NCBI GenBank assembly: GCA_016703745.1
Contig: JADJBK010000006.1
Coordinates: 310,001 to 374,000 of the forward strand
From: Nitrosomonas sp.
Lineage (GTDB): Bacteria > Pseudomonadota > Gammaproteobacteria > Burkholderiales > Nitrosomonadaceae
Length of the DNA stretch: 64,000 nt
Direction: 5' to 3'
The translations under genes and the position numbers were made by a program. The notes below the pieces were generated by a model, which searched no databases, was not told the origin of the DNA, and saw only the letters and a program-made list of their open reading frames with translations. This document shows positions 33,472 to 42,395 of the stretch, in pieces (positions within the stretch are counted from its first letter, which is position 1; the number at the start of each line of letters is the position of its first letter).

Positions 33472-34635
33472 ATGTTGACGTTTGAAGATGAAGAAAATTC
33501 TGCAGGTAATAATGGTGTTCTGTCATGCGATACGGTTTTACATGCCCATGCACGCAACAACCTGAATGATGAAACGAGTGTTGAGAGTAAAGATCAGGCT
33601 GACCTGCCCACCAATCATCGCCGTGTGTCGGTAGAAGATAAACGTATCATCAACTGCCATGCGGATGTCAATCAGCTGGTGCCATTCAAATATAAGTGGG
33701 CATGGGAGAAATACCTGTCGGCTTGCGCGAATCATTGGATGCCACAGGAAATCAATATGAGCCGTGATATTGCGTTATGGAAAGACAGTAATGGGTTGAG
33801 CGAGGATGAGCGGCGTGTCGTCAAGCGTAATTTGGGGTTTTTCGTGACGGCTGATTCGCTGGCGGCCAATAATATCGTGCTGGGCACTTATCGGCATATT
33901 ACTAATCCAGAATGCCGTCAATATTTGTTGCGCCAGGCATTTGAAGAAGCGATTCATACCCATGCCTACCAATATATTGTCGAATCACTCGGGCTGGATG
34001 AGGGCGAGATTTTCAATGCTTATCATGAAGTCGATTCGATTCGTGAGAAGGATGAATTCCTGATTCCTTTTATCGACACGCTGACTGATCAGTCATTTCA
34101 GACGGGTACGCTGGAAACCGATCAGCAGTTGCTTAAAAGCCTGATCGTGTTTGCCTGCATTATGGAGGGACTGTTTTTCTATGTGGGTTTTGTGCAGATT
34201 CTGGCGCTGGGCAGACAAAACAAGATGACGGGTGCCGCTGAACAGTACCAATACATCCTGCGTGATGAATCGATGCATTGCAACTTTGGTATCGATGTCA
34301 TCAACCAGATTAAACTGGAAAATCCGCAGCTGTGGACCAGGGAATTTCGTGAGGAAATCGTGGCGCTCATGCAACAGGCAGTGATGCTGGAATACCGTTA
34401 CGCCGAAGATACGATGCCACGCGGTGTGCTGGGGTTGAATGCAGCCATGTTCAAGGAATATCTGCGTTTTATCGCCAATCGCCGTTGTCACCAGATTGGT
34501 CTGGATCCTATTTTCTCCGAGGTGAGCAATCCTTTCCCCTGGATGTCGGAAATGATCGATTTGAAAAAAGAGAAGAACTTTTTTGAAACCCGCGTGACCG
34601 AGTATCAAACCGGAGGTGTGTTACACTGGGACTGA
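33472..34635 (+). CDS. nrdB: Ribonucleoside-diphosphate reductase subunit beta
   Basis: 387 residues from the ATG at 33472 (GGAG 10 nt upstream). A TTG at 33457 in the same frame is less likely. Carries the di-iron/tyrosyl radical cofactor. Iron ligands and radical site are visible: DEERRVVKRNLGFF, FEEAIHTHAYQYIVE (Tyr equivalent to E. coli Y122), CIMEGLFFYVGF and ILRDESMHCNFGID. The first ~60 residues are a variable extension. The C-terminus VTEYQTGGVLHWD is the peptide that docks in NrdA. Operon with nrdA. Confidence 0.96.
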   Translation: MLTFEDEENSAGNNGVLSCDTVLHAHARNNLNDETSVESKDQADLPTNHRRVSVEDKRIINCHADVNQLVPFKYKWAWEKYLSACANHWMPQEINMSRDIALWKDSNGLSEDERRVVKRNLGFFVTADSLAANNIVLGTYRHITNPECRQYLLRQAFEEAIHTHAYQYIVESLGLDEGEIFNAYHEVDSIREKDEFLIPFIDTLTDQSFQTGTLETDQQLLKSLIVFACIMEGLFFYVGFVQILALGRQNKMTGAAEQYQYILRDESMHCNFGIDVINQIKLENPQLWTREFREEIVALMQQAVMLEYRYAEDTMPRGVLGLNAAMFKEYLRFIANRRCHQIGLDPIFSEVSNPFPWMSEMIDLKKEKNFFETRVTEYQTGGVLHWD

Positions 34636-34769
34636 TAGGGGTTTTTGCATGACTAGTTTGCGAAAATAATTTCTATATAAATTAATAAGTTGGTACGGAG
34701 ATGATCTGGTGCTGAATGCCGGATCATCAGCGTGTAGCGCCCACCTGACCATTTGGAATTTATAAGAGT

Positions 34770-36140
34770 ATGAAAAATAGCAACCAGAACATGATGCGAT
34801 GGATGATCCTGGCAGCGAGTACTTTTGCTCTGATCGTGATATCGGTGACAGCTTTGATGGCCGAGACTCTGGCGAGCAATCACCGGAATATCGTCGTTCG
34901 TGAAGCAGTTCGAGCGGAAGCGTATGAACAGCAGGATGACTTATGGGTGCGCATGCGTACCGGGTTTTCCCTCGGTAATCCTCCGGGCCTGGAAATAGAA
35001 GGATACGAAAAAAGATTTAGCAACCAGCGGTTTATCAATCAGATAGTCGAGCGCAGCCAGCGCTACCTTTACTACATTTTGGGTGAAGTCGAGCGTCGCG
35101 GTATGCCAGCAGAAATTGCGCTTCTACCGATTGTCGAAAGTGCATTCGATCCGGATGCCTATTCACACAAACATGCCGCCGGATTATGGCAGTTTGTTCC
35201 CGCAACCGGGAAAGCGTTCGGTCTGGAACAAAACTGGTGGCATGATGAGCGTCGCGATATCGTAGCAGCAACCGATGCTGCGCTGGATTATCTGCAAATG
35301 CTGCATCGCATGTTTGGTAATTGGCAGCTGGCATTGGCCGCTTACAACTGGGGGCAGGGTGCATTATTAAAAGTCATTGCTGATGATCATGGTGGTGAGA
35401 AATCAGTCAATTTTGCTGCTATTCGTATGCCAACAGAAACACGCCAGTATGTTGCAAAATTACTTGCTATCCGCAATATCATTTCGCATCCCAGGCGCTA
35501 TGGAGTCAGACTGAGCCCCATTTTCAACCGTCCCTATTTCGAGCAGATTGAATTGACAGAACAGATTGATGTGCATCTGGTAGCGAGACTGGCGGGGATT
35601 TCCGAAAAAGAATTCAACGCGCTGAATCCAGCTTATAACCGGCCAGTTATTCGTATCAGTAATGCGCCACGTCGACTGCTGCTGCCGGTTTCCAATGTGA
35701 TGAACTTTGTCAAAAATATAGAGAACTATGACAAGGAACTCGTTTCATGGCGAATCCATGAGGTGAAAGAGAAAGAATCCCTGCCGGAACTGGCGCAACG
35801 TTATCGCATCGACGTATCAAAATTAGCGGGAATAAATGGCCTGCGTTTACAGTCGGTATTAAAAGATGGGCAACTTTTGCTGGTGCCGCGTGACGGTCGC
35901 GGCACGCGGGAGAGAACTTATCTGGCATACGGGTCGGATAGTACTGTTTCCGGTAATGCCGGAAGTGGACAGTTAATTCATATTGTCAGAAAAGGGGAGA
36001 CGCTCCACGGCATTGCGAAGCGTTATGGAATCAATGTCAAAGCTATCCTATCCTGGAACAATGGCAGTACCCGCTTATCAGTGGGCCAGCGGCTGGTACT
36101 CAAACTGAATTTGCCCGATAGCCCTCTCTATTCATCTTGA
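34770..36140 (+). CDS. mltD: Membrane-bound lytic murein transglycosylase D
   Basis: 456 residues. An N-terminal hydrophobic segment (MILAASTFALIVISVTALMA) acts as signal or anchor. The SLT catalytic domain contains ALLPIVESAFDP (catalytic Glu), AAGLWQFVPATGKAFGL and LALAAYNWGQGAL. Two LysM domains follow: one around ESLPELAQRYRIDVSKLAGI and a C-terminal one around KGETLHGIAKRYGINVKAIL. Cleaves peptidoglycan glycan strands to 1,6-anhydro products. The usual lipobox is not obvious. The 3' end overlaps the convergent acyltransferase gene by 9 bp. Confidence 0.92.
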   Translation: MKNSNQNMMRWMILAASTFALIVISVTALMAETLASNHRNIVVREAVRAEAYEQQDDLWVRMRTGFSLGNPPGLEIEGYEKRFSNQRFINQIVERSQRYLYYILGEVERRGMPAEIALLPIVESAFDPDAYSHKHAAGLWQFVPATGKAFGLEQNWWHDERRDIVAATDAALDYLQMLHRMFGNWQLALAAYNWGQGALLKVIADDHGGEKSVNFAAIRMPTETRQYVAKLLAIRNIISHPRRYGVRLSPIFNRPYFEQIELTEQIDVHLVARLAGISEKEFNALNPAYNRPVIRISNAPRRLLLPVSNVMNFVKNIENYDKELVSWRIHEVKEKESLPELAQRYRIDVSKLAGINGLRLQSVLKDGQLLLVPRDGRGTRERTYLAYGSDSTVSGNAGSGQLIHIVRKGETLHGIAKRYGINVKAILSWNNGSTRLSVGQRLVLKLNLPDSPLYSS

Positions 36141-36911
36141 ACCTGTATTAGCTGCTTGTCTGCGGTTTTGTTGGTCATGTACCAGTCCTGCTCGGATATC
36201 TTCGGCAATACAACGATAAAGAGGGCGAAAGATTGGCCGCATATTACTGACAATTCTGTCAATATCTACCATTGATGGAAAGCGTGCGCCTCGATGCTCG
36301 ATTGATTCCCCGATGAATTCGGGCTGGGCGCCCAGTCTGCCGAAATGATTTGCCAGTCGTTCCTCCGTTAGCATGAACAATATTCTAATACCATTCAACC
36401 GGGCCAATTCGACGGTGCCAATATATAGTCCCAGGGGAATATAGGGAAAGCGCGGCAGGGGGGCTTCACGATAATCGTCTTCCGAAAGATTGATCGGTTG
36501 TGTAGCTTCTCCCTTGCGTCGTCGAAAAGAGGCCACCACAGCCAGGCGGGAAACTTCGCCAATTTTGTCACGCGGTAGTTTTGCTGGATCGATAATGGCG
36601 CGATCCAGCGTGTTGGCGCAAGTGCGTTCAAATGGCAACAAACCATGATCGGTATCCAGAGTGGGACGAATGATGCGAGTGCAGCCGATAAACGTATGTT
36701 TTCGAACATCACGGATCAGCAAATGGATCGCACTGTGATCATATTGGTCGGTTTCCAGTTTATCGGTTCGCGCCGGTTCGAATCCCAGATCCTCACAATA
36801 AACAGCATGACGTACACGGTATGCTTCCGCTTTAAGTAATTCGTTGAGTGCCGGTACAATCTCAAAGTATTGTTTGAAAGATGTGCCTAGATTCTGTTCC
36901 TTCGAAAACAT
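36132..36911 (-). CDS. PEP-CTERM/exosortase system-associated acyltransferase (N-acyl amino acid synthase type)
   Basis: 259 residues, GNAT-like fold related to autoinducer synthases. Recognisable segments are AYRVRHAVYCEDLGFEPA, HLLIRDVRKHTFIGCTRIIR, IGEVSRLAVVASFRRRKGE and YIPLGLYIGTVELARLNGI. Such proteins occur in genomes with PEP-CTERM/exosortase sorting and probably transfer an acyl chain to an amine. Exosortase, EPS or PEP-CTERM substrates are not present in the window. Its stop overlaps mltD by 9 bp, convergent. The LolA-like gene lies 63 bp upstream on the same strand. Confidence 0.88.
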   Translation of the reverse strand: MFSKEQNLGTSFKQYFEIVPALNELLKAEAYRVRHAVYCEDLGFEPARTDKLETDQYDHSAIHLLIRDVRKHTFIGCTRIIRPTLDTDHGLLPFERTCANTLDRAIIDPAKLPRDKIGEVSRLAVVASFRRRKGEATQPINLSEDDYREAPLPRFPYIPLGLYIGTVELARLNGIRILFMLTEERLANHFGRLGAQPEFIGESIEHRGARFPSMVDIDRIVSNMRPIFRPLYRCIAEDIRAGLVHDQQNRRQAANTGSR

Positions 36912-36974
36912 AGTGTTACCTCATCTGGGTCGAGCATGTCTGTCTGGATTAGTCCTGGTCCAGTGACAAATCAA

Positions 36975-37748
36975 TTATTCAAGTCTTTTCAAGTAATTTT
37001 TGGTAAACAGCTTGTCAGGCAAGTCGCGCAGCTGCATTCCGGAATAGTCCAATACCGAAATCTCACCCTGTTTGAGCGCATCTTCCATGATCATTTGGGT
37101 TGGGCGTAATTTGCCAAGAATCATCTCAAAGTTTGCATAATGGCTGGTTTTGAGCAGGCGACCGGAAAGCGAATAAAACTCAGCCTGGTACGGCTGGTCA
37201 TTTGCCTGATTGACCCACAACAATACCCGCTGATACGTCACCGAACGATCAACACCGGTCAGTTCAAGCACATGATAATTTTCACCATCTATTGTTTCGC
37301 TGCGCAACAGCTTTGGATAATAATCACCGGAGAAATTAGCGCGGGCAATATCGCCATTGGCAACCTGACCAGTCAACCGTTGTGAGAGTGACAGCCGGAT
37401 CGGCTGCGAAACGCTTGGCATGAAGACCCAAAGATCACGTCCTTTCATCAAAATAGCCTGTCCGCGTTCAGCAGCTGGTTCAGTAGTGAGAACGATGCTA
37501 TTTTCATTGCCTTTGGAGAGCACCCGGTATTGACGCACCTCGTCAGTCTGGCCGGGTGAAGTAGTACGGATAGCGACTTCTACCTGAAAACTCTCACGCG
37601 GGAAGCGAATTTCATCTGCTTTTTCCAGTATACTTTTTGCCGTTGCTTCCTGGCTGGCAGGTTCTGTTGACGCTGTTGATCGTGCCTGTGTCTGAAATAA
37701 CAACAATAATACCGCTATGATTGGCAGTAAGCCTATTCGTAATATCAT
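36975..37748 (-). CDS. LolA-like outer membrane lipoprotein-sorting protein
   Basis: 257 residues. Signal peptide MILRIGLLPIIAVLLLLFQT, then a periplasmic LolA/LppX-like beta fold. Motifs are ILEKADEIRFPRESFQVEV, RGQAILMKGRDLWVFMPSV, PIRLSLSQRLTGQVANGDIA and ELTGVDRSVTYQRVLLWVN. COG2834-type proteins of this kind accompany MacB/LolCDE-like ABC systems and RND exporters and are thought to carry lipids or lipoproteins across the periplasm. It diverges from an ABC ATPase gene 67 bp away, so the two likely share a control region and a pathway. Confidence 0.82.
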   Translation of the reverse strand: MILRIGLLPIIAVLLLLFQTQARSTASTEPASQEATAKSILEKADEIRFPRESFQVEVAIRTTSPGQTDEVRQYRVLSKGNENSIVLTTEPAAERGQAILMKGRDLWVFMPSVSQPIRLSLSQRLTGQVANGDIARANFSGDYYPKLLRSETIDGENYHVLELTGVDRSVTYQRVLLWVNQANDQPYQAEFYSLSGRLLKTSHYANFEMILGKLRPTQMIMEDALKQGEISVLDYSGMQLRDLPDKLFTKNYLKRLE

Positions 37749-37815
37749 GTTTAATCTCCTGAGTTTAGCCTGTCTGGCTCATTAATCCCTGAAACAGTTG
37801 TACAGGATAAAACAA

Positions 37816-38511
37816 ATGTATATTGTCCGTTTTGAAAAAGTCTGCAAAGAATATATGCTGGGTGCGGATCATATCCAGGCACTTAAGGATATTGATTTGC
37901 AAATCAAAGAGGGCGAATTTCTGGCAATTGCCGGACCCTCTGGCAGTGGAAAATCCACACTGTTGAATTTGATTGGTTGTATCGACATTCCTTCTTCCGG
38001 CAAAATCTATATTAATAATATGGATACCAGCGGGCAAACACCCAATCAGTTATCGGCGCTTAGAGCTAGAACTATCGGCTTTATCTTTCAGACATTTAAT
38101 CTTTTCTCCGTATTGTCAGCAGAAGAAAATGTGGAATACCCGCTGCTGCAGTTCAAGGAACTCACTGCTGCCCAGCGTGGTGAGCGAGTCTCCAGGTTTC
38201 TGGAGATCGTTGGTTTATCCAAATTTGCGCGTCATCGCCCCAATCAGCTCAGCGGTGGTCAACGCCAGCGTGTGGCGATTGCCCGCGCACTGGCCACACA
38301 CCCAAGCGTAATACTGGCAGATGAACCGACCGCCAATCTTGATCATAAAACCGGAGAAGGTATATTGCAGTTGATGAAAGAGATCAACGAGGATAACGGT
38401 ACTACTTTCGTCTTTTCAACGCATGATGCCAAGGTGATGGCCATGGCTGAACGATTGATACGAATCGAAGATGGTCAACTTATCCATGAAAATGCCGCTG
38501 TGCATGCTTGA
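37816..38511 (+). CDS. ABC transporter ATP-binding protein, LolD/MacB family
   Basis: 231 residues from the ATG at 37816 (AGGA upstream). Walker A GPSGSGKSTLLNL, Q-loop IGFIFQTFNLF, signature LSGGQRQRVAIARALA and Walker B VILADEPTANLD, then the H-loop in FVFSTHD. The sequence belongs to the LolD/MacB/FtsE group that works with an FtsX-like permease. No permease gene is adjacent: the next gene (overlapping TGATG) encodes an outer-membrane barrel protein, and the divergent neighbour is LolA-like. The partner permease must be elsewhere or lost. Confidence 0.9.
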   Translation: MYIVRFEKVCKEYMLGADHIQALKDIDLQIKEGEFLAIAGPSGSGKSTLLNLIGCIDIPSSGKIYINNMDTSGQTPNQLSALRARTIGFIFQTFNLFSVLSAEENVEYPLLQFKELTAAQRGERVSRFLEIVGLSKFARHRPNQLSGGQRQRVAIARALATHPSVILADEPTANLDHKTGEGILQLMKEINEDNGTTFVFSTHDAKVMAMAERLIRIEDGQLIHENAAVHA

Positions 38512-39947
38512 TGATTGATCAATCTGCTTTTAAAGAAGGTATGAGATTTTCCTATAGTTTATTCGGCTATCTGATTCTGTTGTTGTCATTATGGTTATCC
38601 AGTTGGGAAGGATTGCATGCTCAGCCTGACGGCCTGAGCCAGAAAAAAGATAGCCCGGTTCGATTAGCACAAAATCCTACGCTGGAGGGTTTATTTAATG
38701 ACAGCGCTCCAGCGGTTGCAAACCCGTCTGACCGTATGTTTCGGCCCACTGCTACCTGGCGTGGATTTTCCCAGCTGGAGTTTGCCCACACTTATGCTAA
38801 CCCTGAACATGCTTCAAAATTACGGTTACGCTCTGAACTGGCTAACCTTGGCCAGTTAAGTCCTAACATAAAATGGAAGTTGAGTGCGCGCCTTGACTAT
38901 GATGCTATCCATGATATTTCAAATTTCTATCCACGTGATGTGCGCCGGGATCAGCGTTTCGAGTTTCTTTTGCGGGAGAACTACCTGGATGTATCAGCCG
39001 GAGATTTTGATGTGCGTATTGGCCGTCAACACATTATCTGGGGGGAAATGGTCGGCCTGTTTTTTGCGGATGTGGTTTCTGCAAAGGATATGCGTGAATT
39101 CGTGTTACAGGATTTTGACTTGCTGCGTATTCCGCAATGGGCCATTCGCACTGAATACTCGAAAAATGACTTTCACGCAGATTTTATCTGGATTCCCTTT
39201 GCCAGTCTGGACAAGAGCGGTCGTCCCGGTGCGGAATTCTATCCATTTGCACTACCAGGCAATCAACCCGTAAATTTTTTGCGCGAGGATCGATCTGGCT
39301 TGAATCCACATAACAGCAATTATGGCTTACGTTTATCCCAATTGATTGGCGGGTGGGACTTGGCCGCGTTCTATTACCATAGTCGTGACGCCGCACCAAC
39401 CTTTCATCTTGTTAGTCAGCAGAGTGAGCCGCTAACCTTTCAGGCGCGTCACGAAATCATTGACCAGGTCGGCAGCACGCTTACCAAAGACCTGGGGTAT
39501 GCCGTACTCAAAGGTGAGCTGGTTTATACCGATGGCCGGCGCTTCAATGTAACTCGCCCAACGGCACCAAACGGTCTGACGAGACAGGATGTCATTGACT
39601 ACGCACTAGGGCTGGATTTTACCCTGCCACGCGATATTCGCCTTAATTTGCAATTCTTTCAGCGAGTATTTCTGAATTATGATCGGGATATTTTTGCAGA
39701 CCGACGCGAAAGTGGTGGCAGTATTTTTTTACAGAGTGGTCTCTGGCGGAATATTGAAGCGCAGGTGCTGCTCATCCACAGTCTTAACCGAAGTGAGTGG
39801 ATGCTGCGCCCCCGTATTACCTGGAATTTTACGCGAGACTGGAGACTGGCAATGGGTGCTGATATATTTGAGGGACCGGCTACTGGCTTGTTTGGACGTT
39901 TTGCGAATAACGATCGCGTATATACTGAGCTGCGTTTTTCATTTTGA
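38511..39947 (+). CDS. Outer membrane beta-barrel protein, DUF1302/alginate-export-like
   Basis: 478 residues from the ATG at 38511, or 468 from MRFSYSLFGY at 38541. The latter gives a cleaner signal peptide (LILLLSLWLSSWEGLHA). After a ~60-residue linker the protein is made of alternating beta strands rich in aromatics, such as FSQLEFAHTYANPEHASKLR, FDVRIGRQHIIWGE and RPRITWNFTRDWRLAMGADI. It ends YTELRFSF with a terminal Phe, as outer-membrane proteins do. The start overlaps the ABC ATPase stop, so they are co-translated and probably function in one envelope transport route. The substrate is unknown. Confidence 0.75.
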   Translation: MIDQSAFKEGMRFSYSLFGYLILLLSLWLSSWEGLHAQPDGLSQKKDSPVRLAQNPTLEGLFNDSAPAVANPSDRMFRPTATWRGFSQLEFAHTYANPEHASKLRLRSELANLGQLSPNIKWKLSARLDYDAIHDISNFYPRDVRRDQRFEFLLRENYLDVSAGDFDVRIGRQHIIWGEMVGLFFADVVSAKDMREFVLQDFDLLRIPQWAIRTEYSKNDFHADFIWIPFASLDKSGRPGAEFYPFALPGNQPVNFLREDRSGLNPHNSNYGLRLSQLIGGWDLAAFYYHSRDAAPTFHLVSQQSEPLTFQARHEIIDQVGSTLTKDLGYAVLKGELVYTDGRRFNVTRPTAPNGLTRQDVIDYALGLDFTLPRDIRLNLQFFQRVFLNYDRDIFADRRESGGSIFLQSGLWRNIEAQVLLIHSLNRSEWMLRPRITWNFTRDWRLAMGADIFEGPATGLFGRFANNDRVYTELRFSF

Positions 39948-40151
39948 GTGGGATCTGCTGGTGACGGATAGCAAACAGTTACCGTCTAATTTGCGCGGCA
40001 TTCGCGCATAGAACTTGTGTGGGGGAAGTAAGCGTTTTCTGAAATAAAGGTGATCCAGCCGCAAGAAGACGCTTGATGCGACTGGAGTCATGCCAGGATA
40101 TTTGGGTGTACTTGCGTAACCCGTATAGCTTCAGGCGCTAAATGGATATGC

Positions 40152-40778
40152 TTACATCAACGGTTTGCGAAATGTCCCTATCTGTGGCGGGGAAGTCAAA
40201 TCAGTTCTGTTGAAATTAAATAAAAACAGCACGGTATAGCCATTATAAAAAGTATCGGCAATAAATGGTGAGGATGATCCTACAAATCGACCGGATGGCA
40301 TTTCAAATACATCCAGATGGAATCTCGCATAACCACTTTGATACTCCGCTTTGAAAAATGCTAACTCAGGTAAGGAAATCGGTATCAGAGAAGCCTGGAC
40401 GGGAGGAATGCCAAAGAAAGTTCCGCCCGCTTCTGTTCCCAGAGAATCTAATACGATATTAATGCGGTGAGTGGCATTTTCCGGTCCATCCTGGGTCGTG
40501 TATCCGAGCATGCCTAGCCAGCCTGCAATCACGCCTTTGGCCATATCCTTATCCGCAGTTAATCCAGTGACATCGAGTTGAACGACGGCACCTCGCGGGA
40601 TTGGAAAAGGCAGATCAATCTGCTTGGGAAGACTGCGCGCCACTGCTTCACTGATTAGCAATTGTTCCGTTGCCGTTCTGGCGGAATGGGTGACTTTTTG
40701 TGTGGTTGAGCAGGCTGATAACAGCAAAACCAAAATCGCTATCAGGCACGACAGATTGAGTGTGTTATTTTTTTTCAT
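40152..40778 (-). CDS. Lipoprotein of unknown function
   Basis: 208 residues. The signal peptide with lipobox LLSAC (Cys ~23) predicts lipidation. After it come ATEQLLISEAVARSL, IPRGAVVQLDVTGL and WLGMLGYTTQDGPENATHRI, then a segment with FFGIPPVQASLIPISLPELA and YQSGYARFHLDVFEM. The domain looks like those small lipoproteins that share a fold with secreted assembly factors (an alpha/beta core after the TEQLL motif). I cannot name a family with confidence. The gene stands alone between two convergent/same-strand gaps of ~200 bp. Confidence 0.6.
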   Translation of the reverse strand: MKKNNTLNLSCLIAILVLLLSACSTTQKVTHSARTATEQLLISEAVARSLPKQIDLPFPIPRGAVVQLDVTGLTADKDMAKGVIAGWLGMLGYTTQDGPENATHRINIVLDSLGTEAGGTFFGIPPVQASLIPISLPELAFFKAEYQSGYARFHLDVFEMPSGRFVGSSSPFIADTFYNGYTVLFLFNFNRTDLTSPPQIGTFRKPLM

Positions 40779-40956
40779 TACTAAGCTACTCCTTGTAGTA
40801 ATACATTATTAACTATTCATCATTTTTTCAGCATCACAGTGGCATGCCGTGACAGATTATAGCTCTACTATGCGCTGACAGAACGATCCCATGCTGCGTC
40901 AATATTTTTTGTTCTTGCTTTGCCTTGTGTAACACCCACGGCTCAGGCAGATTCAT

Positions 40957-42183
40957 CTAATCCTTTTTGGGTAACAATACCCACATTCTGACGGGCTGTT
41001 TCATTTTTCCAGCCTGTAGCGTGGCTTCTTCACCATAGCCCCAAAAAAAATCAGCTCGAATTTTACCTTTGATGGCGTTGCCTGTGTCTTGCGCCACCAT
41101 GAGTCGGTTTAGCGGTTTTTCGGTATTTGGCCAGGTGGTGGATAAATAAACCGGCGCTCCTAGCGGGATACTTTCTGGATCAATGGCAATACTTATTCCT
41201 GCTGTCAGAGGTATACCCATGGCGCCAATGGGTCCGGATATGTTTGCGGGCAGTTCACGAAAAAAAATAAAACGCGTATTTTGCTGCAGCAGGTTATCCA
41301 GCTTATGAGGATTTTTTTTGCCCCATTGCTTGATGTGTTGCATGGAAGCCTGCTGGGGATTGAGCTCACGTTGTTCGATTAAAAGTTTTCCAATTGAATG
41401 ATAGGGATAGCCGTTATGATCAGCAAACCCGATTTTTACTATCTCACCGTTGTCCAGCATAATTCTGCCCGATCCCTGGATTTGCAGAAAGAATAATTCA
41501 ACCTTGTCTTCCACCCATAGAAACGCATGGTTCCGAAGCAGATGTTGATTGTTTTCAATTTCTGCACGGGTATAGTAGGGGACGACTTTTCTTCCTTCCA
41601 GTCGGCCACGATCTGGTGGAAATTTGTTCTCCGATGGCAAAATACCCAGATCAATTTTCAATAAATTATCGGGTTGTGCATAAATAGGGTAACGAAAACG
41701 TTCAGAAGGTTGACGGCTGCCTTTGAGTAAAGGTTCGTAGTATCCCGTAATCAGGCCAATGTCGTTGCCGTCCCTGGTAGTTACCTGCTGTGGGGTGAAG
41801 TGAATTTCGAGGAATTCTCTAATGATGGTTTCATCAGGGTGCATCAAACGTAAGGCGCGATCACAGATGATTTGCCAGTCGGGTTTTTGTTGCAGAGGTT
41901 TGCAGCTTTTGAGAAATGCATGCCAGGCAGGTAATAGTGGCTGATGCTGCCATTCAGGTAAATTAGTCCAGACAGATGCTGATTGCTCCTTATCCGGGGT
42001 TGTGGATATGACGGGCATTGATTCCTGGGAGGATGACAAGGGTTTTTCAGGAAGAACCTGTATTTGTGCTGCTTCTGCCTGTTGTTCTTTGTCATGGGTT
42101 TCCTTACGATTGGGCGCGTCTGATTTGCAACTGATGAGTCCAGTAATCAAGACGGTCAGCAACAATATCGATTGGGTTTTCAT
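40957..42183 (-). CDS. mltA: Membrane-bound lytic murein transglycosylase A
   Basis: 408 residues. Lipoprotein signal with lipobox ending GLISC (Cys ~19), then a ~60-residue Gln/Ser-rich linker. The MltA barrel includes LITGYYEPLLKGSR and RYPIYAQPDNLL, and IQGSGRIMLDNGE carries the substrate groove. The 3D domain near the C-terminus has IAIDPESIPLGAPVYLSTTW and VAQDTGNAIKGKIRADFFWG with the catalytic Asp. Cuts glycan strands to anhydro-muropeptides in the outer-membrane leaflet. Divergent from a small membrane ORF 55 bp away. Confidence 0.94.
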   Translation of the reverse strand: MKTQSILLLTVLITGLISCKSDAPNRKETHDKEQQAEAAQIQVLPEKPLSSSQESMPVISTTPDKEQSASVWTNLPEWQHQPLLPAWHAFLKSCKPLQQKPDWQIICDRALRLMHPDETIIREFLEIHFTPQQVTTRDGNDIGLITGYYEPLLKGSRQPSERFRYPIYAQPDNLLKIDLGILPSENKFPPDRGRLEGRKVVPYYTRAEIENNQHLLRNHAFLWVEDKVELFFLQIQGSGRIMLDNGEIVKIGFADHNGYPYHSIGKLLIEQRELNPQQASMQHIKQWGKKNPHKLDNLLQQNTRFIFFRELPANISGPIGAMGIPLTAGISIAIDPESIPLGAPVYLSTTWPNTEKPLNRLMVAQDTGNAIKGKIRADFFWGYGEEATLQAGKMKQPVRMWVLLPKKD

Positions 42184-42238
42184 AAAAATTCAGTTAAAGT
42201 GAGGCATTCTTGGTTATTAATTCTGAATACAAACTACT

Positions 42239-42370
42239 ATGTGGGTATTGGCTCTGGAAGCAGGACTGGCGTTGGGATTACTTCTGTTCATTATTTGGTG
42301 GACGCTGCCAAAAAAGAAAAAAAATGATCATTCAGTTGAAGAAATTAATAAGGACAGGGAGTCTGAGTAA
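42239..42370 (+). CDS. Possible 43-residue single-pass membrane protein
   Basis: Begins MWVLALEAGLALGLLLFIIWW and continues TLPKKKKN, then an acidic tail. This is the layout of a small inner-membrane protein: one helix closed by a Lys cluster. It occupies the gap between mltA (divergent) and the Nif3-family gene (convergent). No clear Shine-Dalgarno sequence precedes the ATG. Composition, not homology, supports it. Confidence 0.4.
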   Translation: MWVLALEAGLALGLLLFIIWWTLPKKKKNDHSVEEINKDRESE

Positions 42371-42395
42371 GCTGTTAATGTAAATAGGTAGCGCT

